Source: Sediminimonas sp. (GTDB taxonomy: Bacteria; Pseudomonadota; Alphaproteobacteria; Rhodobacterales; Rhodobacteraceae). Taken from it: a stretch of 40,768 nt of DNA. Position 1 is the first letter of the stretch. Each line of letters opens with the position of its first letter. A model generated the notes under the pieces. The model did not search any database. It was not told the DNA's origin and saw only the letters and a list, made by a program, of their open reading frames with translations. The stretch spans positions 1 through 40,768 of the forward strand of contig NZ_JAGXFK010000011.1 in assembly GCF_024637375.1 (NCBI RefSeq), in the 5' to 3' direction. A program made the translations under genes and the position numbers. Positions 26,617 to 35,491 of the stretch are shown piece by piece.

Positions 26617-27291
26617 ATGGCCAGACAGCTGAGCTTTGAGCTGCCGGTGCGCCCGGCACTGGGGCGCGAGGATTTCTTCGTCTCGCCCGCCAACGCCATG
26701 GCGGTGGCGCTGATCGAGGGCTGGCATAACTGGCCGGGGCGCAAGCTGGCGCTGATCGGGCCGGCCGGGGCGGGCAAGACGCACCTAGCGCATGTCTGGG
26801 CGGCGGCCAGCGGCGCGCAAATCGTGTCCGCCACCGACCTGGCCGGCGCCGATATCCCGGCGCTCGCCGCCGCCCCCGTCGCGGTCGAGGACGTGCCGGC
26901 CATCGCCGGCGATGCCGCGGCCGAGGATGCGCTTTTTCACCTGCACAACCTGGTTCTGGCCGAAGGGCATTCGCTGCTGCTGAGTGCCGATCGCCCGGCG
27001 CACCGCTGGGGGCTGGTCCTGCCCGACCTGGACAGCCGCATGCAGCAGGCGCAGGCGGCCACGCTGGCGCCGCCCGATGACCGGCTGCTGGCGGCGGTGC
27101 TGGGCAAGCTGTTCGCCGACCGGCAGCTCAACCCGACGCCCGAGACGATCCCCTACCTGGTGCCGCGCATGGCGCGCTCTTTCGACGCCGCGCGCCGGCT
27201 GGTGGCGGCGCTCGACGACGCGGCGCTGGCGCAGGGCCGCCCCGTCACCCGCCGGCTGGCCGCCGAGGTTCTGGCCCAGCAACAGCCCTGA
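26617..27291 (+). CDS. hda: DnaA regulatory inactivator Hda-like protein
   Basis: A 224-residue short DnaA relative. QLSFELP at residues 4-10 is a beta-clamp-binding motif, by which Hda attaches to the replication clamp to stimulate DnaA-ATP hydrolysis. Walker A GPAGAGKT is at 48-55, and the AAA+ C-terminal part contains the sensor-2-like ARSFDAARRLVAALD. There is no DnaA DNA-binding domain IV, so it is not DnaA itself. The Walker B strand is degenerate (VAVEDVPAI). It follows the AI-2E gene with 3 bp between and is convergent with the next gene. Confidence 0.88.
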   Translation: MARQLSFELPVRPALGREDFFVSPANAMAVALIEGWHNWPGRKLALIGPAGAGKTHLAHVWAAASGAQIVSATDLAGADIPALAAAPVAVEDVPAIAGDAAAEDALFHLHNLVLAEGHSLLLSADRPAHRWGLVLPDLDSRMQQAQAATLAPPDDRLLAAVLGKLFADRQLNPTPETIPYLVPRMARSFDAARRLVAALDDAALAQGRPVTRRLAAEVLAQQQP

Positions 27292-27307
27292 GCGGACCCA
27301 AGGCGCC

Positions 27308-27946
27308 TCAGCCCGCGCCCGCCTGCATGCGTGCATAAAGCCGCAGGGCATGCGCCCGCTCGCGCGTCGCCACCGGCAGCGCCGGGTCATAGGCCGCGCG
27401 GATCAGCGCCGCCAGGTCGGGGTTGAGCACCGTGTGCCCGCCCGCCCGCGCCAGCGGCGCGCGCGCCGCAAATGCCCCGTCGGCCCATGACAGCATCACC
27501 TGCGCCGCCTGCCCCAGCGCCAGGTCCTGCGCCGGCACTGCGCCCAGGTGCGCATCCATCCGCAGAAACACGAACGCCGCCTGTATCGCGCCGGCGTCGT
27601 CGAACCGAAAGGCGCGGTACTGGTTGGCATCGGCGCCGCGCAACCGCTCAAGCAGCCCGTCCAGATCGGGCAGCAAGCGGTCGAGGCCCGGCACCTGCCC
27701 CAGCTCGTCCCAGTCGCGCAGGAAAAAGATCATCAGGTTGGCGCCCAGTTCCGGGTCGGTCTCGGCCATCTTGTGGCCGGCCATGGCCACCATCGCCTCG
27801 ATCGCGCCCTTGACCACGCGCAGGGTGTCGTCCTCGACCCCGAACACCACCGGCACGATCGGCCGCCCCCAGCGGGCAAAGCCGAACGCCCCGTCGGGGC
27901 CGGTGAACATCGCGTCGATCTCGTCAGGCGTCATCGTCTCGGACAT
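27308..27946 (-). CDS. Conserved unknown protein
   Basis: A 212-residue soluble protein that I cannot assign to a family with a known role. No signal peptide or membrane segment is seen. Notable parts are RWGRPIVPVVFGVEDDTLRV near residue 30, HKMAETDPELGANLMIFFLRDWDEL, and RMDAHLGAVPAQDLALGQAAQVML. It looks like a full-length folded protein with alpha/beta character, and the codon third positions are strongly GC, as in real genes here. It is convergent with hda and separated from the next leftward gene by 141 bp containing repeat copy C. Start chosen at ATG 27946. Confidence 0.75.
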   Translation of the reverse strand: MSETMTPDEIDAMFTGPDGAFGFARWGRPIVPVVFGVEDDTLRVVKGAIEAMVAMAGHKMAETDPELGANLMIFFLRDWDELGQVPGLDRLLPDLDGLLERLRGADANQYRAFRFDDAGAIQAAFVFLRMDAHLGAVPAQDLALGQAAQVMLSWADGAFAARAPLARAGGHTVLNPDLAALIRAAYDPALPVATRERAHALRLYARMQAGAG

Positions 27947-27990
27947 GGCGCCTGCGATACGCACACCGCCCGAACGGTGCAAGCCCCCGG

Positions 27991-28013
27991 CTTCTTCTGG
28001 CCAAAAATATCCG
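27991..28013 (-). repeat. Dispersed intergenic element, copy C
   Basis: Read on the minus strand this is CGGATATTTTTGG followed by CCAGAAGAAG. It aligns without gaps to 3331-3353 and 17572-17594, with the purine-rich GAAG end conserved. It lies in the 141-bp gap between two leftward genes. Confidence 0.5.
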
Positions 28014-28087
28014 CGCGCGCAGCGCATCGCCCGGCACGGGCGATTTTCCCCCGCGAGCAGACGCCCCCGGCGGCGAGGCGGGCGCGC

Positions 28088-29743
28088 TCAGTCCTTCGTC
28101 GCGCGAGTGTCGATCAGCCCCGAGAACCCGGCGACCGCCAGCAGGGCCAGGAACCAGCCCATGGCGATATGCACCCACAGGTAGGCGCGCGCCCACGCCG
28201 CCACGGCCCCGTCGGGCACCCAGTAATCCTGCACCTCCAGGTCGACCACCGGCACCAGCGTATCCAGCGAATAGAGCGGCGCGTTGAACGCCGGGTAGCC
28301 CGCTGCCTCGGGCTGGTCGAGGTAACAATCGAGGGTCGAGGAATGCCCCGCCCACCTGTCGCCCCCGTCCGCGCATTGCGCCCATTCCGCGCTGCGCAGG
28401 ATGAAGGCGTTGTTGGGCTTGAAGCCGCCGTCGCCATACGCCACGCCGAACAGCACCGCGCCAAGCAGCCACATCCCCGCCAGCCACCCCAGCGCCTGAA
28501 GGGGCCGGTGGCCATAGGCGATGAGCGCGGCAAGCAGCCAGTCACGCAGGCGCAGAAAGGCAAGCTCCAACCATGCCCCGACAAGGCCGGACCGCGCCGC
28601 GAGGCGCGCTTCGATATCGTTCGGGTCAGCGTCGCGTTCGACTTTGGCGATGCGCCTCCGGATTTTCGACAGATTACCGGCAGCTTGCGCGCGCGGCCCC
28701 CGGCGCTGCCGTTCTTCCTTGGCGATAAGCACTGCACGGGCGTCCTCGGCATGGCCCATCTCGCGCAGGACATGCGCGCAGTGCTCCCACGGCTGCGGCC
28801 AGAAGTCCTTGCCGAATCGTGCCGGGGCCTGAAGGTCCAGCCAGCGGATACGGTCACCGGCGTTGATGCCGTGGCCGGTGAAGGCGCCGTAGCGGCAGCG
28901 GTCGAGCACCAGATCGCCCGGCCCCGGCCAGCAGGCGGGATCGTCGTTGATATGCCCGATCTCCGCCGCTGTCAGGTCGAGCGAGCCCTCGGCCTGGCAG
29001 CCATTCCGCCAGAAAAGCACCCCCGTGACCCGCGCGCCATCGGCGTTGAGCGCCCTGCCGCCCTTGGTCTCGAACCGCCCGCCTTGGCAGTCCAGATCAC
29101 CACCGATCCGCGCGCCGGGCAGCCGCACCTCGCCCGTGGCCTGCACCCCGCGCAGGAACACGTCGCCGCGCGCCTCCAGCCGGTCGGCACTGAGTGCCTT
29201 TCCGTCCGCGTTCTCGAACCGCCCGTCCGTGCAGGAAAGATCGCCGTCGATCCGCGCGCCGAGCAGCCGAATTTCGCCCGCGGCCTGCACCCCGCGCAGG
29301 AACACGTCGCCGCGCGCCTCCAGCCGGTCGGCGCGCAGGCCGGGGAGGTGCGACCCGTGAAGGTTCAGCGTGTCGACCCTGACGCCGCGCAGCACGGGCG
29401 TGTCTTTAAACCGACAGTGCGCCAGCACAAGGCCACGGTCGAGCCGGCCCCCTTCGAGGTCGAGGCCCGGCGTGGACTCCTTCTCCAGCAATGGATCGGC
29501 CTGCCCGTCGCTGACCACCAGCGCGCCCGCGATGCGCAGGCCCTTCTCGTGCAGGCGCACGGCGCCGTCGCCCGGCGCGCCGAGGGCGAGCCAGCGGATC
29601 AGGCTGGCGTGCACCTGGCGGTCGTCGCCCGCCTCCGGCGCCGGCAATTCACCGTCGCCCAGCACCGTCACATGCCCGGTGCCCAGCCCATCGACCACGG
29701 CCTGTTCGGCCTCGGTCAGCTTGCCGAACTCCGCCAGCTTCAT
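28088..29743 (-). CDS. Membrane protein with beta-helix-like repeats, coupled to ruvB
   Basis: A 551-residue protein of unknown function. Residues about 85-290 form repeating units such as [15 protein letters not shown] and [19 protein letters not shown], the hydrophobic-periodic pattern of pentapeptide or bactofilin-like beta-helices, including a near-perfect 48-residue duplication. A linker with [31 protein letters not shown] (about 318-348) follows, then hydrophobic segments at about 390-435 and 515-545, so the C-terminus is membrane-bound. The ATG at 29743 overlaps the ruvB stop (ATGA), so translation is probably coupled. In many proteobacteria tol-pal genes follow ruvCAB; here this gene takes that place. 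A structural or membrane-scaffold role is possible but unproven. Confidence 0.75.
   Translation of the reverse strand: MKLAEFGKLTEAEQAVVDGLGTGHVTVLGDGELPAPEAGDDRQVHASLIRWLALGAPGDGAVRLHEKGLRIAGALVVSDGQADPLLEKESTPGLDLEGGRLDRGLVLAHCRFKDTPVLRGVRVDTLNLHGSHLPGLRADRLEARGDVFLRGVQAAGEIRLLGARIDGDLSCTDGRFENADGKALSADRLEARGDVFLRGVQATGEVRLPGARIGGDLDCQGGRFETKGGRALNADGARVTGVLFWRNGCQAEGSLDLTAAEIGHINDDPACWPGPGDLVLDRCRYGAFTGHGINAGDRIRWLDLQAPARFGKDFWPQPWEHCAHVLREMGHAEDARAVLIAKEERQRRGPRAQAAGNLSKIRRRIAKVERDADPNDIEARLAARSGLVGAWLELAFLRLRDWLLAALIAYGHRPLQALGWLAGMWLLGAVLFGVAYGDGGFKPNNAFILRSAEWAQCADGGDRWAGHSSTLDCYLDQPEAAGYPAFNAPLYSLDTLVPVVDLEVQDYWVPDGAVAAWARAYLWVHIAMGWFLALLAVAGFSGLIDTRATKD
29138..29332 (-). repeat. Tandem 144-bp duplication inside the membrane protein gene
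   Basis: Positions 29138-29188 and 29282-29332 are identical over 51 bp and 144 bp (48 codons) apart. Both encode [17 protein letters not shown], with similar flanks. Identity at all codon positions suggests a recent duplication or gene conversion, and the length could vary by recombination. Confidence 0.8.
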
Positions 29744-30780
29744 TTGCCGCCCTCGAACAGGTCGCCACTCCCCTTCGGTGCCGGTGCCGGTGCGGGCAGG
29801 CCGAGGTGCGCCCAGGCCTTGGCCGCCAGCATCCGCCCCCGCGGCGTGCGCTGGATCAGGCCCTGTTGCAGCAGGAACGGCTCGATCACTTCCTCAAGGC
29901 TGTCGCGCGATTCCGACAGTGCGGCGCTCATCGTCTCGATCCCCACAGGACCGCCCTGGTAGTTCTCGGCGATCACTGACAGGTAGCGCCGGTCGGCCCC
30001 GTCGAGGCCCAGCCCATCGACCCCCAGCCGCGTCAGCGCGTGGTCGGCGATGGCGCGGGTGACGGTGCCGTCGCCCTCGACCACGGCGAAATCCACCACC
30101 CGGCGCAGCAGCCGCCCGGCGATGCGCGGGGTGCCGCGCGAGCGCCGGGCGATTTCGCGCGCGCCGCCCTCGTCAGCCGGGGCGCCCAGCATCCGGGCGT
30201 TGCGCGTCACGATCTCGTGCAGCTCGTCGGTGGTGTAGAAATTCAGCCGCGTGGGAATGCCGAACCGGTCGCGCAGCGGCGTCGTCAGCAGCCCCATGCG
30301 GGTGGTCGCGCCGACCAGCGTGAAGGGCTGCAATTCGATCCGCACGGTGCGCGCGGCGGGGCCTTCGCCGATCACCAGGTCCAGCTCGAAATCCTCAAGC
30401 GCGGGGTAGAGCACCTCCTCCACCGCCGGGTTGAGGCGGTGGATCTCGTCGATGAACAGCACGTCGTTGCGTTCCAGGTTGGTCAGGATCGCGGCCAGGT
30501 CACCGGCCTTGGCCAGCACCGGGCCGGAGGTCATGCGAAACCCCACCCCCAGTTCGCGCGCGATGATCTGCGCCAGCGTCGTCTTGCCCAGGCCGGGGGG
30601 GCCGTGGAACAGGGTGTGATCCATCGCCTCGCCGCGGCTGCGGGCGGACTGGATGAACACCTTGAGGTTGGCGCGCGCCTCGGCCTGGCCGATGAAATCG
30701 CCCAGCAGCTCGGGCCGCAGGGCGCGGTCGTTGTCGTCGGGCTGGCGCTCGGGGGTCAGGGCCGGGTCGCGGTCTGTCAT
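29740..30780 (-). CDS. ruvB: Holliday junction branch migration ATPase RuvB
   Basis: A 346-residue AAA+ motor that forms rings on either side of the RuvA-bound Holliday junction and drives branch migration. Walker [15 protein letters not shown], Walker [11 protein letters not shown], sensor motif [21 protein letters not shown] and the C-terminal winged helix with [11 protein letters not shown] are all present. GAAGGGA lies ahead of the ATG, 3 bp after the ruvA stop. It is the third gene of a leftward ruvC-ruvA-ruvB run and overlaps the next gene by 4 bp. Length is normal. Confidence 0.98.
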   Translation of the reverse strand: MTDRDPALTPERQPDDNDRALRPELLGDFIGQAEARANLKVFIQSARSRGEAMDHTLFHGPPGLGKTTLAQIIARELGVGFRMTSGPVLAKAGDLAAILTNLERNDVLFIDEIHRLNPAVEEVLYPALEDFELDLVIGEGPAARTVRIELQPFTLVGATTRMGLLTTPLRDRFGIPTRLNFYTTDELHEIVTRNARMLGAPADEGGAREIARRSRGTPRIAGRLLRRVVDFAVVEGDGTVTRAIADHALTRLGVDGLGLDGADRRYLSVIAENYQGGPVGIETMSAALSESRDSLEEVIEPFLLQQGLIQRTPRGRMLAAKAWAHLGLPAPAPAPKGSGDLFEGGK

Positions 30781-30783
30781 GGT

Positions 30784-31479
30784 TTATCCCTTCGGCGCCA
30801 GCAGTTTCAGCGCCGCGCGGATCAGCGCGGGCGTGTCGGCGTGCGCGTCGTCGCCGGCGGCCTGCGCCACGGCACCCGCGGCCTCGCCGGGGCCGTAGCC
30901 CAGGTTGGCCAGCGCCGACAGCGCCTCGGACTGGGCGGCGGCCGAGGTATTGGCAGGCGCGTTGGCCGGTGCGGGCGGCGCCGGTGCGAGGGCGCCCTCC
31001 GGGCTGTCGTCGATCACCGTGCCCCCGGCCGGGGCGTTGCCCATGGCCATCTGCGTGCTGCCGCCCAGCGCCATGACGCCCGGCGCCTTGTCCTTGAGTT
31101 CGTTGACGATGCGCTGCGCCGTCTTGGGCCCGACGCCCTTCGCCGCCTTGATCGACGCCCAGTCGCCCAGCGTGATGGCGCGGCCCACGCCCTCGGGCCC
31201 CAGCGCCCCCAGGATCGCCATCGACGCCTTGGCGCCGACGCCCTGCACGCTCATCAGCAGGCGGTGCCATTCCTTTTCCAGCAAGGTGGGAAAGCCGAAC
31301 AGTTGCAACAGATCCTCACGCACCAGAAGCTCGGTATATAGCGCCACGGCACCACCGGGGGCGGGCAGCGCCGACAGCGTGCGCTCGGAGCAATAGACCA
31401 GGTAGCCGACGTCGCGCACGTCGATGAGGACGTGATCCTCGCCCTTGTAATCGACCCGGCCTGCCAGTTTGCCGATCAT
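30784..31479 (-). CDS. ruvA: Holliday junction binding protein RuvA
   Basis: A 231-residue DNA-binding protein that forms the tetramer holding the four-way junction and loading RuvB. It begins [21 protein letters not shown], has the two helix-hairpin-helix motifs in [17 protein letters not shown] and [18 protein letters not shown], an alanine/proline-rich linker (about 155-185), and the RuvB-binding domain [19 protein letters not shown]. The linker is somewhat longer than in E. coli RuvA (about 203 residues). The ATG overlaps the ruvC stop (ATGA), indicating coupling. Confidence 0.97.
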   Translation of the reverse strand: MIGKLAGRVDYKGEDHVLIDVRDVGYLVYCSERTLSALPAPGGAVALYTELLVREDLLQLFGFPTLLEKEWHRLLMSVQGVGAKASMAILGALGPEGVGRAITLGDWASIKAAKGVGPKTAQRIVNELKDKAPGVMALGGSTQMAMGNAPAGGTVIDDSPEGALAPAPPAPANAPANTSAAAQSEALSALANLGYGPGEAAGAVAQAAGDDAHADTPALIRAALKLLAPKG

Positions 31480-31982
31480 GCGCGCGCCCTTTGTACCGCC
31501 GCGGCCAGCCCGCCGGCCGCGCCGCCATGATGGGCGTGGCAGATCGCGATGGCCAGCGCATCGGCGGCGTCGGGGCCGGCGATCTCGACCCCCGGCAATT
31601 GCATCCGCACCATGTGATCCACCTGTGCCTTGGCCGCGTGGCCGACGCCGACGACGGTTTTCTTGACCGTGTTGGGGTAATATTCGCCGATCGGCAGCCC
31701 CGCCTGCGCCGGAACCAGCAGCGCGATGGCCCGCGCCTGCCCCAGCTTGAGCGTGCCGGCACCGTCCTTGTTGACGAATGTCTGCTCGACCGCCGCCGCC
31801 GCGGGCGCATGGCGTGCGACGATTTCGGTCAGTTGCGCGTGCAGCGACATCAGGCGCATCGCCAGGTCGCCGCCCTCGGAATGGCAGATACCGTTGGCGA
31901 CATGGGTGAGTCGCCCGCGCTCGGCCTCGATCACGCCCCAGCCGAGGTTGCGCAATCCCGGATCGATCCCCAAAATCCGCAT
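31476..31982 (-). CDS. ruvC: Holliday junction resolvase RuvC
   Basis: A 168-residue endonuclease that cuts Holliday junctions symmetrically. The four metal-binding acids fall at exactly the family positions: Asp7 (GIDPGL), Glu66 (AAVEQTF), Asp138 and Asp141 (GPDAADALA). It is the first gene of the leftward ruvCAB run, with AGGGAAAC before the ATG at 31982. The 328-bp region upstream is divergent with the DUF1127 gene. A clear alphaproteobacterial LexA box (GAAC-N7-GAAC) is not present there; only a degenerate GAAC-N7-AATC at 32031-32045 can be seen. Confidence 0.97.
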   Translation of the reverse strand: MRILGIDPGLRNLGWGVIEAERGRLTHVANGICHSEGGDLAMRLMSLHAQLTEIVARHAPAAAAVEQTFVNKDGAGTLKLGQARAIALLVPAQAGLPIGEYYPNTVKKTVVGVGHAAKAQVDHMVRMQLPGVEIAGPDAADALAIAICHAHHGGAAGGLAAAVQRARA

Positions 31983-32310
31983 GATGTTTCCCTGCCCCTG
32001 TTGCTTTTTCATCCCAGTAGCACGAAAGGCGAACAAAAACCAATCCCAATCCGGGCATGCGCGAAAGCGACATCGCTGTTTCGGGCGCGACAAACCCGGT
32101 TCGATTGCGGCAAAACCTGTCCTGCCAGCGACACCATTCGGATAATCTAAGCTGCTGCCGTGCCAAGATTTTTTCGCAACCACAGGCATGCAGAAACGGC
32201 ATGGGACCTATGCGAAAATAGCGCCTTGCGCGCACGCCGCGCGCTGACTAGTTGCCGGTTCAGAGGACGCCTCATGGTCGAGACGGCCCTTGGCATATCG
32301 GAGACTGGAC
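31983..32310. other. Divergent intergenic region, ruvC / DUF1127 gene
   Basis: This 328-bp stretch contains no convincing gene. It is less GC-rich than its surroundings near 32015-32045 and 32130-32220. It must hold the leftward ruvC promoter and the rightward promoter of the DUF1127 gene, but no clear -35/-10 pair, FNR-type site or intact LexA box was found. Confidence 0.5.
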
Positions 32311-32514
32311 ATGGCTGCATTTGACGACCCCCGCGCACACCACTTTGCCTTGACCGCCCGTATCGGTCAGGGCGTCGCCGGCCTCAAGGGCGCAGTGGTT
32401 CATTGGCACGAAGCAGTTCAGACGCGCAACGCGCTGTCGAAGCTGTCGGACCGCGAACTTGCGGATATCGGCCTGTGCCGTGGCGACATCGACATCGTCG
32501 CCGGCACCCGCTGA
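32311..32514 (+). CDS. DUF1127-family small protein
   Basis: A 67-residue protein with the DUF1127 core near its C-terminus: ALSKLSDRELADIGLCRGDID. Small arginine-rich DUF1127 proteins in other alphaproteobacteria have been linked to RNA turnover and to phosphate or stress responses, but this copy, like many Rhodobacteraceae ones, is longer, with a less basic N-terminal helix. ATG at 32311 follows CGGAGACTGG; the ATG at 32290 lacks such a site. A GC-rich hairpin follows. It is monocistronic. Confidence 0.8.
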   Translation: MAAFDDPRAHHFALTARIGQGVAGLKGAVVHWHEAVQTRNALSKLSDRELADIGLCRGDIDIVAGTR

Positions 32515-32543
32515 AGCCGCATCGCCGGATCACCGGCCGGAAA

Positions 32544-32573
32544 CGGGCCGCGCCTCCCTCGGGGTGCGGCCCG
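32544..32573 (+). terminator. Likely terminator hairpin after the DUF1127 gene
   Basis: An 8-bp perfect stem, CGGGCCGC (32544-32551) with GCGGCCCG (32566-32573), and a 14-base loop, followed by TGTTCGT. It starts 30 bp after the stop codon and lies between convergent genes, consistent with a factor-independent terminator with a weak T-tract. Confidence 0.55.
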
Positions 32574-32613
32574 TGTTCGTGCCTGGGTTCATGCGACGTG
32601 GGCGCGGCCCCGC

Positions 32614-32961
32614 TCAGGGGCGCAGGAAGGGGCGCAATTGCGCCGCCACGAGGCGCGAGACCGGGTCTTCCTGCATCACCCACGCCTGCGCCTGATGAAA
32701 AAAGTTGTCCGAGGCCATCGTGATCATCCGCGTCCGGTGACCTTCGGGGCCAAGATGGGCCAGAACCGCCCCCTTGGTCAGGAACAGCGCCATGATCGCG
32801 ATGCCGATGGCCTGCAGCGGCATGCGCGTGCGCCGCCGGTGACGGCGGCGGACCAGGATACTGCCGTCTTCGCGAATGATGGTCTCACGGTCCAGCGCCG
32901 GCTTCTGGCGTCCGGCACTGCGCTCTTCGCGCAAGGTCCGCGCCGGCGATGAGGTGTCCAT
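32614..32961 (-). CDS. Small single-pass membrane protein, unknown
   Basis: A 115-residue protein with a basic N-terminal part containing RRRHRRRTR (38-46), one membrane segment (about 48-68, LQAIGIAIMALFLTKGAVLAH), and a C-terminal part RMITMASDNFFHQAQAWVMQEDPVSRLVA that would lie in the periplasm. The positive charges before the segment support an N-in orientation. I recognise no family with known function. GGAGACAGGT precedes the ATG. It is convergent with the DUF1127 gene. Confidence 0.7.
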   Translation of the reverse strand: MDTSSPARTLREERSAGRQKPALDRETIIREDGSILVRRRHRRRTRMPLQAIGIAIMALFLTKGAVLAHLGPEGHRTRMITMASDNFFHQAQAWVMQEDPVSRLVAAQLRPFLRP

Positions 32962-33067
32962 ACCTGTCTCCGTTCAATGGCCCCCACCAATAACCGTGGC
33001 CGTATTGCAGGCGAAATGTGGCAACATTAGGGCAATTGCCTTGATTTTGCTGCAATTGAGACCGATC

Positions 33068-33940
33068 TCAACCCGATCTGACCATGGTCAGCGTCGACCA
33101 TTCACCAATGTCCGCTCGATGCGCAAGATTGATCCCGCAGCGTGCATAAACCGCTGCCACCTCGTCGGCCTGCCCGGTCAGGATCCCCGACAGGATCGCG
33201 TATCCGCCTTCGACCAGATTCGCGGCCATGTCCGGCGCCAACTCGATCAGCGGCCCCTTGAGAATGTTGGCAAACACCAGATCGAACGGCGCTGCGGCGC
33301 GCAGTTGCGGTGCGTCGAACCCGGCCGCCTCGATACATATCACCCGGCCCTCAAGCCCGTTGGCGGCGACATTGGCCTGCGCCACCTCAACGGCGACCGG
33401 GTCGATATCGGCGGCCAGTACCGGGTTGGGCCAGATCCGCGCCGCCGCCATCGCCAGCACGGCAGTGCCACAGCCGATATCGGCCACGTTGCGCCCGGTC
33501 ATGCCTTCCCGGTCCAGCCGGTCGAGCGCGCGCAGGCAGCCCAGCGTGGTGCCATGGTGCCCGGTACCGAAGGCCATCGCCGCCTCGATCAGCAGCGGCT
33601 CGCACTCCGCCGGCACGCGGTCGGCATCGTGGCTTCCGTAGACGAAAAACCGCCCCGCCTCGACCGGGCTCAGTTCGCGCCGCACCTTGGCGACCCAATC
33701 GGTCTCGGGCAGTTCCGAGACGGCAAAGGGCCGCGCATCGTGGATCGTGGCCAGCAGCGCAAGGCCTGCCTCGTCGGGCGCCTCGTCGAAGTAACAGGCG
33801 ACCTCCCAAAGCCCTGAGTCGTCCTCGATCTCGAACACGCCGACACCGCTGGGTTCAGGGGCAAGCGCCTCGACCGCGTCGCCAAGCGCCTCGGCCGCGT
33901 GTTTTCCGTTCAGCGTGGTCAGGGCGGTGAAGGTGGGCAT
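33068..33940 (-). CDS. prmA: Ribosomal protein L11 methyltransferase
   Basis: A 290-residue SAM-dependent enzyme that trimethylates ribosomal protein L11. It has an N-terminal substrate-recognition domain (about 1-95) and a Rossmann domain with AMAFGTGHHGTTLGCL, motif I DIGCGTAVLAMAAA, the acidic loop AADIDPVAVEVAQ, and FANILKGPLIELAP, the equivalent of the catalytic NIL motif. Length matches the family. GGAG precedes the ATG at 33940; the longer frame to 34072 would overlap the MATE gene, which ends 32 bp upstream on the same strand. The two may be cotranscribed. Confidence 0.95.
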   Translation of the reverse strand: MPTFTALTTLNGKHAAEALGDAVEALAPEPSGVGVFEIEDDSGLWEVACYFDEAPDEAGLALLATIHDARPFAVSELPETDWVAKVRRELSPVEAGRFFVYGSHDADRVPAECEPLLIEAAMAFGTGHHGTTLGCLRALDRLDREGMTGRNVADIGCGTAVLAMAAARIWPNPVLAADIDPVAVEVAQANVAANGLEGRVICIEAAGFDAPQLRAAAPFDLVFANILKGPLIELAPDMAANLVEGGYAILSGILTGQADEVAAVYARCGINLAHRADIGEWSTLTMVRSG

Positions 33941-33971
33941 GGGGCGTCTCCGGTTGCTGTTGCGCTTGCGC

Positions 33972-35339
33972 CTATGGCGCGGCGCGCCCGGGGTCAAGCG
34001 CCGACGCCGCCCGCGCCCCGGCCATGCGGCGCACCAGGCGCCAGCCGACCCAGGCCGCCACCGCGCCGGCAACGACGTTGGCCAGCACCTGCGCGGCGAT
34101 CACCCCCGCGGCGCCGACAGCCGCGCCGAGGCCGAAGGCCAGCGGCCCCATCAGCAGCCCGTCGCGCGACCAGTTGGCGATGCTGGCCCAGACCGGGCGC
34201 CCGAGGTTGTTGAACGCCGCGTTGGATACGAACAGTGCGCCGGTGAACACGAACGCCCCGCCGCCGTAATAGCAAAACCAGCGCACCACCTGCGTGCCCT
34301 CGGGGCCCAGGCCGAAACTGGCGGCAATGAAATCCGCCCCGAGGATCAGCAGCGCCCAGGTGATGCCGGTATAGAGGGCACAGAATTTGAGCGCGTCGAG
34401 ATAGGCGCTCTGTACCCGGTCGGGCAGGCCGGCGCCGTAGTTCTGACCGATGATGCCGCCGATCGCCCCCGACAACGCGAAAATGCCGCCGAAACACAGG
34501 ATCATCAGCCGCAGCACCACGCCAAGCCCCGCCACGGCGCTTTCGCCGAAGGGCGCCATGGCGCGCATCAGCAGCCAGTTGCCGAACGGGGTGGAAAGCT
34601 GTGTGATCACCGCCGGCACCGCGATGGCCAGGAAGGGCAGCGCGAAATAGCGCAGGTCGATCCAGCCGGGCCGCGCCAACAGCTTCAACGACACTGCCAC
34701 CCAGTACAGCCCGACCAGCGCCATGGTGCCACGGCTAACGACGATCGCCAGCGCGGCGCCGGGCACGCCCCACCCCATCCAGACGATCAGAAGCGGGTCG
34801 AGAAAGACCGCCACGAGCCCTGCGGACATCGTGACGAACATGGCACGCCATGCCTCGCCCGCCGCCCGCAGGACGGCCGATGTTCCGATACCCAGCGCCA
34901 GCAGCGGCAACGAGGGCGCTCCGATGCGCAGGAATCGCACCGCTTCGTCCAGCACCTCGCCGCCGGCGCCCGACACCACCAGCAACGGGCGCGCGAACAG
35001 GACGATGAGCACCGCGATGACCATCTGCACCGCCACGCCGTATAGCAGTGTGGCGGTCGCGATCCGGCCTGCTTCGCGGCTGTCGCCGCGGCCCAGGGCG
35101 CGGCTGACCAGCGCCACCGCGGCAATCATCATGCCAACCGAGATCGAGATCAGGAAGAACTGCAACGTGGCACCGAATCCCACCGCGGCGACCAGCGCCT
35201 CGTCGCCCAGCTGGCTGATCCACCACAGCGCCAGGAAATCGACCAGAAACAGCACGCTCAGCCCCAGCGAACCGGTCAGCGTCATCACCACGACGTGGCG
35301 CATGGTCGATCCGGTGGTGAACTTGCCTGCCCTGCCCAT
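33972..35339 (-). CDS. MATE family efflux transporter
   Basis: A 455-residue multidrug and toxin extrusion protein with about twelve hydrophobic segments and the pseudo-twofold repeat seen in the family: VDFLALWWISQLGDEALVAAVG in the first half and the corresponding region with GIIGQNYGAG in the second. GQNYGAG is a common MATE motif. It probably exports organic cations or drugs in exchange for Na+ or H+; substrate unknown. It starts at ATG 35339 and is divergent from the YeeE/YedE gene. Confidence 0.93.
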   Translation of the reverse strand: MGRAGKFTTGSTMRHVVVMTLTGSLGLSVLFLVDFLALWWISQLGDEALVAAVGFGATLQFFLISISVGMMIAAVALVSRALGRGDSREAGRIATATLLYGVAVQMVIAVLIVLFARPLLVVSGAGGEVLDEAVRFLRIGAPSLPLLALGIGTSAVLRAAGEAWRAMFVTMSAGLVAVFLDPLLIVWMGWGVPGAALAIVVSRGTMALVGLYWVAVSLKLLARPGWIDLRYFALPFLAIAVPAVITQLSTPFGNWLLMRAMAPFGESAVAGLGVVLRLMILCFGGIFALSGAIGGIIGQNYGAGLPDRVQSAYLDALKFCALYTGITWALLILGADFIAASFGLGPEGTQVVRWFCYYGGGAFVFTGALFVSNAAFNNLGRPVWASIANWSRDGLLMGPLAFGLGAAVGAAGVIAAQVLANVVAGAVAAWVGWRLVRRMAGARAASALDPGRAAP

Positions 35340-35422
35340 GCGCCTGCCCCGTTGCCCAGCCCGACGATATAGGCGCGACGCCCCCCGGTATCCAGCGGCG
35401 ATATCCCTGGCCCGGTGATCGT

Positions 35423-35436
35423 CTGATCTGAATCAA
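35423..35436. promoter_or_regulatory. FNR-type site upstream of the YeeE/YedE gene
   Basis: CTGATCTGAATCAA differs from TTGAT-N4-ATCAA by one base. Its centre is 62 bp before the YeeE/YedE start and about 90 bp from the divergent MATE start. Immediately downstream, a GAAT half-site (35445-35448) resembles one arm of the metallo-hydrolase operator. Anaerobic control is inferred. Confidence 0.45.
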
Positions 35437-35491
35437 TGAAACATGAATGTGTTTGTGGTAAAGAGCCTGAAACGCAATGAAGGACCCCACA

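Noticed and set aside
27548-29962. An 804-codon plus-strand open frame across the unknown gene and the repeat membrane protein
   Set aside because: It covers parts of several genes in antisense, and its apparent repeats only mirror the tandem duplication of the real gene.
32031-32045. Possible LexA box upstream of ruvC
   Set aside because: GAAC-N7-AATC matches only 6 of 8 defined bases of GAAC-N7-GAAC, too weak to call an SOS site.
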